The position numbers and the translations under genes were made by a program. Shown here piece after piece: positions 17,392 through 27,597 of a DNA stretch of 64,000 nt (the first letter of the stretch is position 1; each line of letters opens with the position of its first letter). Under the pieces are notes generated by a model that saw only the letters and a list, made by a program, of their open reading frames with translations, had not been told where the DNA came from and searched no databases. Origin of the DNA: an uncultured Clostridia bacterium (GTDB taxonomy: Bacteria > Bacillota > Clostridia > Oscillospirales > JAAYOS01); NCBI GenBank assembly GCA_947631015.1, contig CANRJS010000003.1, positions 61,446 to 125,445 on the forward strand. Reading direction: 5' to 3'.

Positions 17392-19422
17392 ATGCCTGAG
17401 AATTCAAACGGCATAGTCCCGTATCAGAACGCGCGGCGCGCCGGGCGCAAGTGGCTCGGCGACCACTCGAAGGACAAATACGGCGGCGGGCTCGCGGTCC
17501 TCGAGCGCGAGCTTGACGGCGTGGAGACGATGGGCGAAATTTCGCTCGGCGTCCACGAGATAGCGTTGAAAAAAATAGTCGGTACATACACTTCAGCAAG
17601 GGCGGACGCCTTTGCCGGAAACTTCATGCCGCTCTATGACGAGGGAAGCGAGTTCGCCTTCAAGTGGCGCTCGCTCTACAGCCACCATCTGAAGGACGGC
17701 ATCACCGACCCGATAAAGGTCTACGAGTACATGGGGCTTTTCTATGTGATAGAGGGGAATAAGCGCGTCTCGGTGATGAACTACGTCGGCGCGTACTCCA
17801 TCTCCGCCGACATCACGAGGATAGTCCCCAAGTACGACCCGAATGACGACAACGTGCGGATATACTACGAGATAATGGAGTACAATCCGCGCCTCTTTGC
17901 GTTCAGCGACATGTGGTTCTCCCACCCCGGCGCGTTCACCGCGCTCATCGCGTGGGCGAGGAGCTTCGCGGAGCGCACGCCGGCGCTGAAGGGCCTTGAG
18001 CCGCACGAGTGGCTGCCAAAGTCCTACCGGGATTTCTCACTTGAGTATCAGCGCGCCGGCTTCCGCGACATAGATATGACCACGGGCGATGCGTTCATGA
18101 TATACCTCGGGGTGTACGAGTTCCCCTACGACATAAGCCTTGAGGAGCTGGGCGAGCGCGTCCGCGCCTGCGAGCCGCAGTTCCGCCAGGTGAACGACCG
18201 CGTGCCGCCGTACATAGTCGAGACCGGCGAGAGCTCGCCGGAGAGCGGACGCGGCATACTCGGCATAGGCTCGCGGAGAGCGCATGCGGTGTTCGTGTAC
18301 AACGCCACGCCAGAGACCTCCTACTGGACCCGCTCCCACGAGCTGGGGCGGCAGGAGATGGAGCGGTTCTTTGACGGGCGGGTCACGACGAAGGCGGTCT
18401 ACGCCGTCTCCGAGCAGGAGGCGCACGACCGCCTGCGCGAGATTATCGCGGAGGAGAAGCCGGACGTGCTCTTTGCCGTCAACAGTGCCTACGCCCACGC
18501 CGCGTGGCAGATGACGCTCGAGCACCCGGAGGTTCTTGTGCTGAACTGCGGTCACACCTTTCCCGGGATGATGCTCCACACCTACTACTGCAAGCTCTAC
18601 GAGCCGGCGTTCGTGCTCGGAGCCATAGCAGGGTCGTACACCAAAAACGACATAATCGGAATAGTCGATATGCCGCAGCGCGCCACCGACTCCACATACG
18701 TCGTCAACGCCTTCGCGCAGGGCGCGCGGCTCGTCAACCGGAACATCTCGGTCAAGCGGTGCAAGCCGCGCGTCAACTTCTCGGGCGACGAGGACCGCCT
18801 CTGCCGGAAAATGCTAGCGGAGCGCGGGGCGGACGCCATTCTCAGCCAGTACCCGACCTACGGCTCGGTGAACCTCAAGCCGTGCGACGACCTGTATGCG
18901 ATGCTCGCCTCTGTAGGCTCGAACGGCAGGATAAAGGAGTACCTCGCCGCCCCGGCGATAGACTGGGGTGTGATGTACCGCCGCATCATGAGCGACTACC
19001 TCGGAGGCGCGTTCGTGCGGGTGCGCGAGCACTGCGAAGCGTTCCCGAGCATATACTTCTGGCTCGGGCTCAAGAGTGGGATGGCGAAGATATACGCCGT
19101 CGACGAGGTCATAGGCACCCACGCCTCGCGCCTTTCGCACATACTCACGACCGCCCTCACCGCCTCGCACGATGTGCATCCGTTCATAGGACCGATGCGT
19201 GACCGCGAGGGAAACATGAGAATAGACCGCTACAGCGTCCCGTCGCTGCCGGAGATACAGTTCATGAACTGGACGAGCGACATCGTGGACGAGGAGCTGC
19301 GGGCGGGGGAGGAGCTGCCCGAGGACGGCGGAGAGCCCGGCATACAGCAGTATTTTCCCGGCGTTCCCGTGCTTGAGGAGGCGCACGAGCCTCCGACAGG
19401 CACGGGCAAACAGGGAAGCTGA
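17392..19422 (+). CDS. BMP/Med-type periplasmic-binding domain protein with ParB/sulfiredoxin-like N-terminal region, no signal peptide
   Basis: DPIKVYEYMGLFYVIEGNKRVSVMNYVGA; C-terminal half VFVYNATPETSYWTRSHELG...DVLFAVNSAYAHAAWQ...AFVLGAIAGSYTKNDIIGIV. Confidence 0.75.
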   Translation: MPENSNGIVPYQNARRAGRKWLGDHSKDKYGGGLAVLERELDGVETMGEISLGVHEIALKKIVGTYTSARADAFAGNFMPLYDEGSEFAFKWRSLYSHHLKDGITDPIKVYEYMGLFYVIEGNKRVSVMNYVGAYSISADITRIVPKYDPNDDNVRIYYEIMEYNPRLFAFSDMWFSHPGAFTALIAWARSFAERTPALKGLEPHEWLPKSYRDFSLEYQRAGFRDIDMTTGDAFMIYLGVYEFPYDISLEELGERVRACEPQFRQVNDRVPPYIVETGESSPESGRGILGIGSRRAHAVFVYNATPETSYWTRSHELGRQEMERFFDGRVTTKAVYAVSEQEAHDRLREIIAEEKPDVLFAVNSAYAHAAWQMTLEHPEVLVLNCGHTFPGMMLHTYYCKLYEPAFVLGAIAGSYTKNDIIGIVDMPQRATDSTYVVNAFAQGARLVNRNISVKRCKPRVNFSGDEDRLCRKMLAERGADAILSQYPTYGSVNLKPCDDLYAMLASVGSNGRIKEYLAAPAIDWGVMYRRIMSDYLGGAFVRVREHCEAFPSIYFWLGLKSGMAKIYAVDEVIGTHASRLSHILTTALTASHDVHPFIGPMRDREGNMRIDRYSVPSLPEIQFMNWTSDIVDEELRAGEELPEDGGEPGIQQYFPGVPVLEEAHEPPTGTGKQGS

Positions 19423-19470
19423 CGGCAGGCGGAGCGGTCTGCCGATATAAACCGGTCAACACGTAAAAAT

Positions 19471-19502
19471 CGAACCGGAGCCAGACGTCGGGCTCCGGTT
19501 CG
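19471..19502 (+). terminator. Hairpin terminator
   Basis: CGAACCGGAGCC / GGCTCCGGTTCG. Confidence 0.65.
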
Positions 19503-19534
19503 TTGTGCTTTCGGGTGAATTTACCGGGCGAAGG

Positions 19535-19933
19535 TCACCCGTTCAGGCTGTGGAGGTCGTCCTTTATCTGGGTAGTGGACACCTCGGGTGTGCGGGGGAG
19601 ATAGACCACCTCGCACTGGGGCTTCAGGAAGTCGAATTTTCCGGTCCAGTCGTCGCCTATCACGAAGGTGTCGATATGATACTCGCGGACGTCTTCCGAC
19701 TTCTGCTCCCAGCTCTGCTCCGGGATGACCAGATCCACATAGCGGATGGCTTCGAGAAGCTGCTTGCGTATCTCGTAGGAGAAGTAGCACTTTTTGTGCT
19801 TTTCGTTCCAGTTGAATTCATCGGTAGACAGCGCGACTATCAGATAGTCGCCGAGCGCCTTGGCCCGTTTCAGAAGGTTGATGTGCCCGTAATGCAGAAG
19901 GTCAAACGTTCCGTAGGTGATAACGCGTTTCAT
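19535..19933 (-). CDS. tagD: Glycerol-3-phosphate cytidylyltransferase
   Basis: [41 protein letters not shown]. Confidence 0.95.
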   Translation of the reverse strand: MKRVITYGTFDLLHYGHINLLKRAKALGDYLIVALSTDEFNWNEKHKKCYFSYEIRKQLLEAIRYVDLVIPEQSWEQKSEDVREYHIDTFVIGDDWTGKFDFLKPQCEVVYLPRTPEVSTTQIKDDLHSLNG

Positions 19934-20120
19934 CTGTCCATCTCCTTTTCACGCTTCTTCCTATACTATACCGAATATTCCCGCAAAATTCAAGACTTGC
20001 CCGGCAGTTTCTTGACCCGCCCCGTGTTTTTGTGTATAATAAACTGTGCCGTGAAGTGTCGCGGCATCTTGGAAAGACTGCCGCCGCGGAGACTGCGGCG
20101 GTTCGGGGAGGATCCGGGAT

Positions 20121-21332
20121 ATGTTCAAAAAGGGATGCTATTATCTGAAGGAACGCGGCCTGTGGAAAACGGCCGGTCTGGTGTTCCGCTTCCTGCTTGA
20201 CGGCATCCATGTGCTGTTTTTCGCGGCCGTATTCGCGCTGCTGATGCCGTTCCGGCAGAAAAAGCTGCGGGCGGAGCTCGCGGGCAGGCGTGTGGTCGTC
20301 TTCACGCCTACGGTGGAGTGGAATTACCTCTACCAGCGGGCGCATCAGATGGCGGCCTGCTACGGCGCGCGGGAGGATACCCGCGTTCTGTTCCTGTCCC
20401 CGCAGCGCCGCTACGACCACTTCTTCTGCTGTAAGCAGGTGGGCAAGGGAATATACGCGATAAACGCAAGAGCGGCAAAGCGGCTCGACTCGCTGACGGG
20501 GGACGCCGCACAGGTCATCTCCTGTGTCTACAACATCACCTCAGCCGAATGTCTCTCCCTCTACCGCAGCGACAGGATAATTTACGAATATGTGGACGAT
20601 TTGCGGTTCATCGTCTCCAAGGCGGACAACTTCGAGTACTACGAAAAGAAGCACCGGGAGCTGCTCGCCCGCGCCGACCTGTCGGTGGCAACGGCGAACG
20701 CACTGTACGAGGAGATACGTCCCCTCGCAAAGCAGGCTGTCCTTCTGCCGAACGCCGTGGATTACGACTACTTTTCCGCTCCGGCGGAGGAGCTTCCGGA
20801 GCTGCGTGAGAAGCGGGCGGGATATCGCTGTGTGCTCGCATACTACGGGGCCCTTGCAAGCTGGTTTGACTACGAGGCGGTGCGGCGGAGCGCCGAGGAC
20901 CATCCTGACTGGATGTGGCTGCTTATCGGCGCGGTCATCGGCGACGATCTGGAGCGCAGCGGCGTGGCGGCTCTGCCGAATGTGACGCTCGTGCCCGCCG
21001 TTCCATATCGGAAGCTCACGGCTTACATAGCCTCGGCGGATATTCTGACCATCCCGTTTGTGATAAACGATACTACGCGGGCGACCTCGCCCATCAAGCT
21101 GTTCGAGTATATGGCGGCGCAGAGGCCCATCATTACCTCCGACATGCCGGAATGCCGGAAGTACCGGTCGGTCCTTCGTTACCGCTCGCCGGAGGAGCTT
21201 GAGGAGCTGGTACAGAAAGCCCTCGAACTGCGCGGTGACGCGGAATATCTGGAGACTGAGCGCCGGGAGGCGCTGGAAAATACATGGGAAGCCCGCTGCC
21301 GGGATGAACTGCGGGCTTTGGGAATGGAGTAA
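20121..21332 (+). CDS. Glycosyltransferase (TuaH-like)
   Basis: VLLPNAVDYDYF...VTLVPAVPYRKLTAYIASADILTIPF...SPIKLFEYMAAQRPIITSDMPE. Confidence 0.8.
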   Translation: MFKKGCYYLKERGLWKTAGLVFRFLLDGIHVLFFAAVFALLMPFRQKKLRAELAGRRVVVFTPTVEWNYLYQRAHQMAACYGAREDTRVLFLSPQRRYDHFFCCKQVGKGIYAINARAAKRLDSLTGDAAQVISCVYNITSAECLSLYRSDRIIYEYVDDLRFIVSKADNFEYYEKKHRELLARADLSVATANALYEEIRPLAKQAVLLPNAVDYDYFSAPAEELPELREKRAGYRCVLAYYGALASWFDYEAVRRSAEDHPDWMWLLIGAVIGDDLERSGVAALPNVTLVPAVPYRKLTAYIASADILTIPFVINDTTRATSPIKLFEYMAAQRPIITSDMPECRKYRSVLRYRSPEELEELVQKALELRGDAEYLETERREALENTWEARCRDELRALGME

Positions 21333-21346
21333 AGGAGCGCGTTTGT

Positions 21347-22183
21347 ATGAGGGAGATCCCGAGTTCGCAGCTGCAATCGCTGCAGCTGGACATTCTGCGG
21401 CAGTTCGACAGCTACTGCACCGAGAAAAAACTGACCTATTTCCTGTATGCCGGAACGCTGATCGGCGCCATCCGCCACAAGGGTTTTATCCCGTGGGATG
21501 ACGACATAGACGTCATGATGCCCCGGCCGGACTATGAGCGGCTCCGCGCGCTTGCCCGGACCGAACCGGTGGGGCCGTATCTGGAGCTCCGCTCGGCCGA
21601 GACCCACGAGGGGCACAACGCGCCCTTCTTCAAGCTCGCGGACGTCCGCACGGACGGACGCGAGAACTATCTGCGCGAGGATATCCACTGCGGTATATGG
21701 ATAGACATATTCCCGGTGGACGGCCTGCCGGCGGACGAGCGGGAGCGTTCGGCTTTTATAGCCGAACAGGAGAAGGAGCAGCAGCTCCTTCGCTATGCCT
21801 GCCGCCCGTTTGATTTCACATGGAATCCGCTCCGCATGGCAAAGCGCCTGTATCTGCACCTGCGTTACCGCCATCTGAATTACCGGCAGATCGCCGCACG
21901 GTTGGACGAGAACGCGAGAAAATATCCCTACGACTCGAGCGACGCCGTCTGTGTCAGCGTGTTTGACGCAGCGACCCGCGTCTTTAAGAGAGAATGGTTC
22001 GATGAGACTGTACGCGTTCCCTTTGAAGGTCACGCCTTTGCCGCACCCGCACGGTACGACGAGGTGCTGACAAGCATGTTCGGGGACTACATGACGCCGC
22101 CGCCGGAGGACCAGCGGATCTCCCACCACGGTTACAGCGCGTGGTGGGTGGACGACGTCCCGGAGAAGGAAAATCTGGGTTAA
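21347..22183 (+). CDS. LicD family protein
   Basis: YFLYAGTLIGAIRHKGFIPWDDDIDVMMPRPDYERL. Confidence 0.93.
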   Translation: MREIPSSQLQSLQLDILRQFDSYCTEKKLTYFLYAGTLIGAIRHKGFIPWDDDIDVMMPRPDYERLRALARTEPVGPYLELRSAETHEGHNAPFFKLADVRTDGRENYLREDIHCGIWIDIFPVDGLPADERERSAFIAEQEKEQQLLRYACRPFDFTWNPLRMAKRLYLHLRYRHLNYRQIAARLDENARKYPYDSSDAVCVSVFDAATRVFKREWFDETVRVPFEGHAFAAPARYDEVLTSMFGDYMTPPPEDQRISHHGYSAWWVDDVPEKENLG

Positions 22184-22374
22184 GCGCGGAATGCGCCGCG
22201 GTGTCCGAAGGATAGTTGTAAAAGTAAACAAAGTGTGAACAATGCGCCTTTCCGCTTGACGCGGCGGCGCGCAGAGGGTAAAATAGCTGACAGCGGCATA
22301 ATTTGCCGCCGCCGGCTGTTTTTCGTTTTACCGTTGAAACGGCTTTTTCCGACATTTTACGGGGGAGAACTCAG

Positions 22375-24981
22375 ATGCTCAGATTAAAGAACATAGTCAA
22401 GAACTACAAGGCGGGCGACACCGAGGTCGCGGCGCTCCGCGGCGTGGACCTGAACTTCCGCGACAGCGAGTTTGTGTCGATACTCGGCCCGAGCGGCTGC
22501 GGCAAGACGACGCTGCTGAACATAATCGGCGGCCTCGACCGCTACACCTCCGGCGACCTCGTCATAGACGGCCGCTCCACAAAGGAGTACCGGGACGGCG
22601 ACTGGGACGTGTACCGCAACACCTCGGTGGGTTTCGTGTTCCAGAGCTACAACCTCATCCCGCACCAGACGATACTCTCAAACGTCGAGCTCGGTATGAC
22701 GCTCTCCGGCGTCTCGAAGTCGGAGCGCCGCCGCCGCGCAATCGCGGCGCTGCACGAGGTCGGCCTCGGCGGGATAATCAACAAGAAGCCGAACCAGCTA
22801 TCCGGAGGACAGATGCAGCGCGTCGCGATAGCGCGCGCGCTCGCGGGCAACCCGCGCATCCTCCTTGCGGACGAACCCACCGGCGCGCTCGACAGTGAGA
22901 CGAGCATACAGGTCATGGACCTCCTCAAGGAGATAGCGAAGGACCGCCTCGTCATAATGGTCACGCACAACCCCGACCTCGCGGAGCGCTACTCCACCCG
23001 CACTATAAGGATACTCGACGGACGCGTCACAGACGACTCGAACCCCTTCCTGCCGGAGGAGGAGAAGGCAGAGCCTAAGAAGAAGCGCACCCGCAAGAAA
23101 CCTATGAGCCTTGCGACCGCGTTCTCGCTCAGCATGACAAACCTCATGACAAAGAAGGGAAGGACCTTCCTTACTGCGTTCGCGGGGAGCATCGGCATCA
23201 TAGGTATAGCGCTGATACTCTCGCTCTCGAGCGGGATGCAGAACTACATCGACCGTGTTCAGGAGGACACGCTCTCGAGCTATCCTCTCACGATACAGGA
23301 CGAGTCGGTCGACCTCACCGGCATGATGACCTCGATGATGAACGCCCGCACCGAGGTCGAGGAGCACAACGACGACAGGATATACCCCGTCCGCCTCATG
23401 ACCGGTATGCTCGACACCGTCGTAAGCGAGATAACGACGAACAACCTCACCGACTTCCGCAAGTTCATCGAGGACGACGCGAACGGCGTCAAGGAGCTTG
23501 CAAACGACGTCCAGTACAGCTACTCCACGCCGCTTCTCATATATAAGGCGGACACGTCGGACGGGATAAAGCAGGTGAACCCGAGCACCGTCTTTGACGA
23601 GATGGGAATGGGTCAGATGATGGAGATGCAGGCCGGAATGAGCGGCGGCGCCATGGGCGGCATGAGCGGCGGAGACGTCTGGAGCGAGCTCGTCGGCGGA
23701 GACGACCTGCTTGCGGTGCAGTACGACGTCCTCGCGGGTCGTATGCCGGAGGCGTGGAACGAGGTCGTCGTGATAGTTGGCAGCAATAACGAGGTGACCG
23801 ACCTCACCCTCTACGGCCTCGGCCTGATGGACGCCGCCGAGCTCGGAGACATGATGGAGGCGACTATGCGGGGCGAGGAGTACGAGTCGCCGGACTATCC
23901 CGAGAGCTACGGCTACGACGAAATACTCGCGCTCCGCTTCAAGCTCCTGCCCACAGCCGCGCGGTACTCCGAGACGGCGGACGGCGTGTTTGTCGACATG
24001 AGCGGGGACGAGGAGTTCATGCGCACGGCGCTCGAGGACGCGCCGGAGGTCAAGGTCGTCGGCATCCTCCGCCCGGAGGAGAACGCCGTCGCGATAACGA
24101 CGAACGGCTTGGTGGGCTACCGCTCCGAGCTGATGGACGAGATGATAAAGCGGACAAACGACTGCCCCGCAGTGAAGGCTCAGCTCGCCGACCCGTCGAC
24201 CGACGTTTTCACCGGCATAGCGTTTGACGCGGGAGAGGATGCGCCGCAGTTTGACATCACCGCGCTCCCGCCCGAGCAGCAGCAGTACCTCATGAACCTC
24301 AGCGAGGAGGAGCGCGCCGCCGCGATAGCGCAGATGGCCGCCTCGATGAAGACGAGCGCGACCTACGACGGAAACCTCAACATCCTCGGCGTCGCGGACG
24401 TCGAGGTCCCGAGCGGGATACAGCTCTACGCGAAAGACTTCGAGTCTAAGGAACAGCTCGTCGACATAATAAACGACTACAACACCCGCATGGAGAACGA
24501 GGGCAAGGACGAAAACATCATAAGCTACACCGACCTCGTCGGGCTGATGATGACCTCCGTCTCGACCATAATCAACGCGATAAGCTATATACTGATATCG
24601 TTTGTCGCCATTTCGCTTGTCGTGAGCTCTATCATGATAGGCATTATAACCTATATCTCGGTGCTCGAACGCACCAAGGAGATAGGCATCCTCCGCGCGA
24701 TGGGCGCCTCGAAGAAGGACATCAGCCGCGTTTTCAACGCGGAGACGCTTATAGTCGGCTTCAGCGCCGGAGCACTCGGTATACTCGTCACGATACTTCT
24801 CTGCGTGCCGGTAAACGCGATAATCAAGCACCTTGCGGACATATCGAACATCGCCGGTCTGCCGTGGCAGGGCGGAGTGATACTCGTGCTTATCAGCATG
24901 GCGCTGACGTTTATCGCCGGCCTCGTCCCGAGCCGCATAGCGGCGCGGAAGGACCCGGTCGAAGCGCTGAGAACGGAATGA
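22375..24981 (+). CDS. ABC transporter, fused ATP-binding and FtsX-like permease (MacB-type)
   Basis: GPSGCGKTTLLNIIGGLD; LSGGQMQRVAIARALAGNPRILLADEPTGALD; C-terminal FtsX-like TM domain. Confidence 0.93.
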   Translation: MLRLKNIVKNYKAGDTEVAALRGVDLNFRDSEFVSILGPSGCGKTTLLNIIGGLDRYTSGDLVIDGRSTKEYRDGDWDVYRNTSVGFVFQSYNLIPHQTILSNVELGMTLSGVSKSERRRRAIAALHEVGLGGIINKKPNQLSGGQMQRVAIARALAGNPRILLADEPTGALDSETSIQVMDLLKEIAKDRLVIMVTHNPDLAERYSTRTIRILDGRVTDDSNPFLPEEEKAEPKKKRTRKKPMSLATAFSLSMTNLMTKKGRTFLTAFAGSIGIIGIALILSLSSGMQNYIDRVQEDTLSSYPLTIQDESVDLTGMMTSMMNARTEVEEHNDDRIYPVRLMTGMLDTVVSEITTNNLTDFRKFIEDDANGVKELANDVQYSYSTPLLIYKADTSDGIKQVNPSTVFDEMGMGQMMEMQAGMSGGAMGGMSGGDVWSELVGGDDLLAVQYDVLAGRMPEAWNEVVVIVGSNNEVTDLTLYGLGLMDAAELGDMMEATMRGEEYESPDYPESYGYDEILALRFKLLPTAARYSETADGVFVDMSGDEEFMRTALEDAPEVKVVGILRPEENAVAITTNGLVGYRSELMDEMIKRTNDCPAVKAQLADPSTDVFTGIAFDAGEDAPQFDITALPPEQQQYLMNLSEEERAAAIAQMAASMKTSATYDGNLNILGVADVEVPSGIQLYAKDFESKEQLVDIINDYNTRMENEGKDENIISYTDLVGLMMTSVSTIINAISYILISFVAISLVVSSIMIGIITYISVLERTKEIGILRAMGASKKDISRVFNAETLIVGFSAGALGILVTILLCVPVNAIIKHLADISNIAGLPWQGGVILVLISMALTFIAGLVPSRIAARKDPVEALRTE

Positions 24982-24997
24982 TTTGGAAGAATGTGAA

Positions 24998-25024
24998 AGG
25001 CGGGCTCTCTGAGCCCGCCTTTTC
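24998..25024 (+). terminator. Terminator of ABC transporter gene
   Basis: AGGCGGGCTC-TCT-GAGCCCGCCTTTTCC. Confidence 0.85.
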
Positions 25025-25042
25025 CATGTCCGGAAACGCAGA

Positions 25043-25077
25043 CGAAAAAACGACCCTCCGAAGCCGGAGGGTCGTTT
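25043..25077 (-). terminator. Terminator of aminotransferase gene
   Basis: AAACGACCCTCCG / CGGAGGGTCGTTT with T-run on minus strand. Confidence 0.88.
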
Positions 25078-25089
25078 CACGTGATATAC

Positions 25090-26277
25090 TTACTTTACCT
25101 TGATGTCCTTGAACTGCGCCTCGATGCGCTCGAGCGCCTCCTTGAGGACGCTGCGGGCGGTGGGCACGCACATACGCTGGCAGCACGCGCCGTAGACCGG
25201 GTCGTGTACCTTGCCGTCCTGAAGGATGACGTTCGCCTCGTCGTAGATGCGGCGATGGATCTCGTCACCGTCGAGCCCGCTCGCGCTGAAGTCGATCCAG
25301 AGGCAGTAGGTGCCCTGCGGGTAGGAGATCTTGACCCACGGCATCTTCTCGGCAAAGAAGTTCATGGCAAGCTCTACGTTGCCGTCGAGGTACTCGTTGA
25401 GCTCCTCGACCCAGTCGTCGCACTCGGTGTAGGCCGAGATGACGGCAGAGACTCCGAACGGGGTCATTCCACCGCCGCCGCCCGCCTGACGATAGCGCTC
25501 GCGCAGGAACTTGTCCGGGATGATGAGGTTCGAGCAGGCGAGACCCGCGATGTTGAAGGTCTTGCCGAGGCCGCCGGCGACGACGATGTTGGAATAGTCG
25601 TCGGTCATGGTGCCGACAGAGGTGAACTTCACGCCCTTGCGGATGAGGTCGCAGTGTATCTCGTCGACGATCAGCAGGACGTTGTGGCGCTTCGTTATCT
25701 CGATTATCTTCTGAAGCTCCCACGGCTCCCACACGCGGCCGACGGGGTTGTGCGGCGAGCAGAGAAGGAAGATGCGGTTGTGCGAGTCGCTGCAAGCCTT
25801 CTCTATCTCGTCGAAGTCCATGCGCCAGACGTTATTCTCGTCGAGGTGGAGGTGACAGTCGACGGCCTTGCGGTGCGTGTCGCCCTCGATCATGCCGGTG
25901 AAGTGGCCGTAGACCGGGCGGGTGATGATGACGCCGTCCCCGATGTTCGAGAACGCCTCTATCACCTTGTTGATGCCCGAGCAGGTGCCGGCGGACGGAA
26001 GTATCCAGTCCTTCTCTATCTTCCAGCCATAGTGGGTGTCAAACCAGCGGATAACCGCGTCAAAGTACTCCTGAGGCGGCATGGTGTAGCCGAAGATCTC
26101 ATGGTCGGCGGTGCGGTGCAGCGCCTTGATTATCTGCGGCGCGCACTTGAGGTCCATGTCCGCGACGAAAAGCGGGATAAAGCCGGGCTTGTAGCGTGCG
26201 GCGGAGCCGTCCCACTTGGCGGAGTATGTACCGAATCGATTGACAGGGGTATCAAAATCGTATTTCATTATTTTCAC
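25090..26277 (-). CDS. PatB/MalY family PLP-dependent aminotransferase/C-S lyase
   Basis: PGFIPLFVADMDLKCAPQIIKAL; LLCSPHNPVGRVW; GGLGKTFNIAGL. Confidence 0.92.
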   Translation of the reverse strand: MKIMKYDFDTPVNRFGTYSAKWDGSAARYKPGFIPLFVADMDLKCAPQIIKALHRTADHEIFGYTMPPQEYFDAVIRWFDTHYGWKIEKDWILPSAGTCSGINKVIEAFSNIGDGVIITRPVYGHFTGMIEGDTHRKAVDCHLHLDENNVWRMDFDEIEKACSDSHNRIFLLCSPHNPVGRVWEPWELQKIIEITKRHNVLLIVDEIHCDLIRKGVKFTSVGTMTDDYSNIVVAGGLGKTFNIAGLACSNLIIPDKFLRERYRQAGGGGGMTPFGVSAVISAYTECDDWVEELNEYLDGNVELAMNFFAEKMPWVKISYPQGTYCLWIDFSASGLDGDEIHRRIYDEANVILQDGKVHDPVYGACCQRMCVPTARSVLKEALERIEAQFKDIKVK

Positions 26278-26395
26278 TCCTTCATAGTAATAGGAAAAAC
26301 TATTCTAAGTATATCACATTTTCAAGCGATTTCAAGAGATGCGCGCAAAAAGCCAAAAATCGGAACCGACGGGCGAAAACGGCAAAAATATAAAA

Positions 26396-26437
26396 AAGCC
26401 GTGTGAAATCGCCGGTATCGGCGGCTTCGCACGGCTT
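26396..26437 (-). terminator. mscL terminator
   Basis: AAGCCGTGTGAA / TTCGCACGGCTT with inner GCCG/CGGC, T-run on minus strand. Confidence 0.75.
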
Positions 26438-26472
26438 GTCTTAGCGAATTTGTATGCGTCTGCGGAAGAAAA

Positions 26473-26901
26473 TTATTTCTTGAGCAGGTCGCGGATCTCG
26501 GTGAGGAGCTTTTCCTCGTTCGTGGGCTCGGGTGCGGGAGCGGGTTCCTCGACGACCACGACCTCCTTCTTGCGGTGGAAGCGGTTTATTATCTTGACCA
26601 TCGCGAATACGACCGCGGATATGAGCAGGAAGTTTATTACCATCTGGATGAAGTTGCCGTAGTATATGGCGGCTTCGGCGGTCTCATCGGTGGCCTCGGC
26701 GAGCACTATCTTGAAGTCGCTGAACGATATGCCGCCGATTATGTAGCCTATCGCGGGCATCACAACGTCATTGACAAGCGAATTCACTATCTGCGTGAAC
26801 GCGCCGCCGATTATGACGCCTACCGCCATGTCCACGACGTTGCCGCGGGAGATAAACTCCTTGAATTCGGCGATTATGCCTTTCTTTCCGTCCTTTGCCA
26901 T
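26473..26901 (-). CDS. mscL: Large-conductance mechanosensitive channel
   Basis: EFKEFISRGNVVDMAVGVIIGGAFTQIVNSLVNDVVMPAIG. Confidence 0.97.
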   Translation of the reverse strand: MAKDGKKGIIAEFKEFISRGNVVDMAVGVIIGGAFTQIVNSLVNDVVMPAIGYIIGGISFSDFKIVLAEATDETAEAAIYYGNFIQMVINFLLISAVVFAMVKIINRFHRKKEVVVVEEPAPAPEPTNEEKLLTEIRDLLKK

Positions 26902-26928
26902 GTTGATTCCTCCAAACCTTTGATTTTG

Positions 26929-27582
26929 TTATTCCCTGTGCTTTTTACCAACCGAGAACTTCGACTCGGTATGATTTACTAGACGTTTGATGTTCGAGGA
27001 GTGCTTCACCGTGACTATCACGGCGATGAGTCCGAAGATAAGTACGTAGGTCCAGCAGAGCGGGTCGGCGCGGTTGAATATCCACAGCAGCAGCTCCGCA
27101 AACCAAACCGCGAGTATCGAGCCGAGCGACACGTACCGCGTCGCGAGTACGATGATGATAAAGAGCGATATTGCGATAAGGAACACCCGCCAGTCGAACG
27201 CGAGTATCAGCGCCGCAACGCTGAGGACTCCTTTGCCGCCCTTGAACCCGAACCAGACGGGGTAGAGGTGGCCGATTATTACGAAGAAGCCCGCAAGGAA
27301 CTTCGCGGTGCCGGATATCTCGTAGCCGGCCACGGTGTCGCCGCGGAAGAGCGCCTCCACTATCAGCACCGCCGCTATGCATTTTCCGAGGTCGCCCACC
27401 ATCACTATGAGCGTCGAGAAGCCGCCGTAGTTGCGCAGATAGTTCGTTATACCGGCATTGCCGCTGCCGTGTTCGCGCACGTCGTCCTTCTGGAATATCC
27501 GCGAGCAGATTATAGAGAAGTTGAGGCTGCCGAGCAGGTAGCTCACCACGCAGACGAGCGCGATCTTGAGATAAAAATTCAT
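26929..27582 (-). CDS. plsY: Glycerol-3-phosphate acyltransferase
   Basis: SYLLGSLNFSIICSRIFQKDDVREHGSGNAGITN; FKGGKGV. Confidence 0.95.
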   Translation of the reverse strand: MNFYLKIALVCVVSYLLGSLNFSIICSRIFQKDDVREHGSGNAGITNYLRNYGGFSTLIVMVGDLGKCIAAVLIVEALFRGDTVAGYEISGTAKFLAGFFVIIGHLYPVWFGFKGGKGVLSVAALILAFDWRVFLIAISLFIIIVLATRYVSLGSILAVWFAELLLWIFNRADPLCWTYVLIFGLIAVIVTVKHSSNIKRLVNHTESKFSVGKKHRE

Positions 27583-27597
27583 AACGGCATCTCCCCC

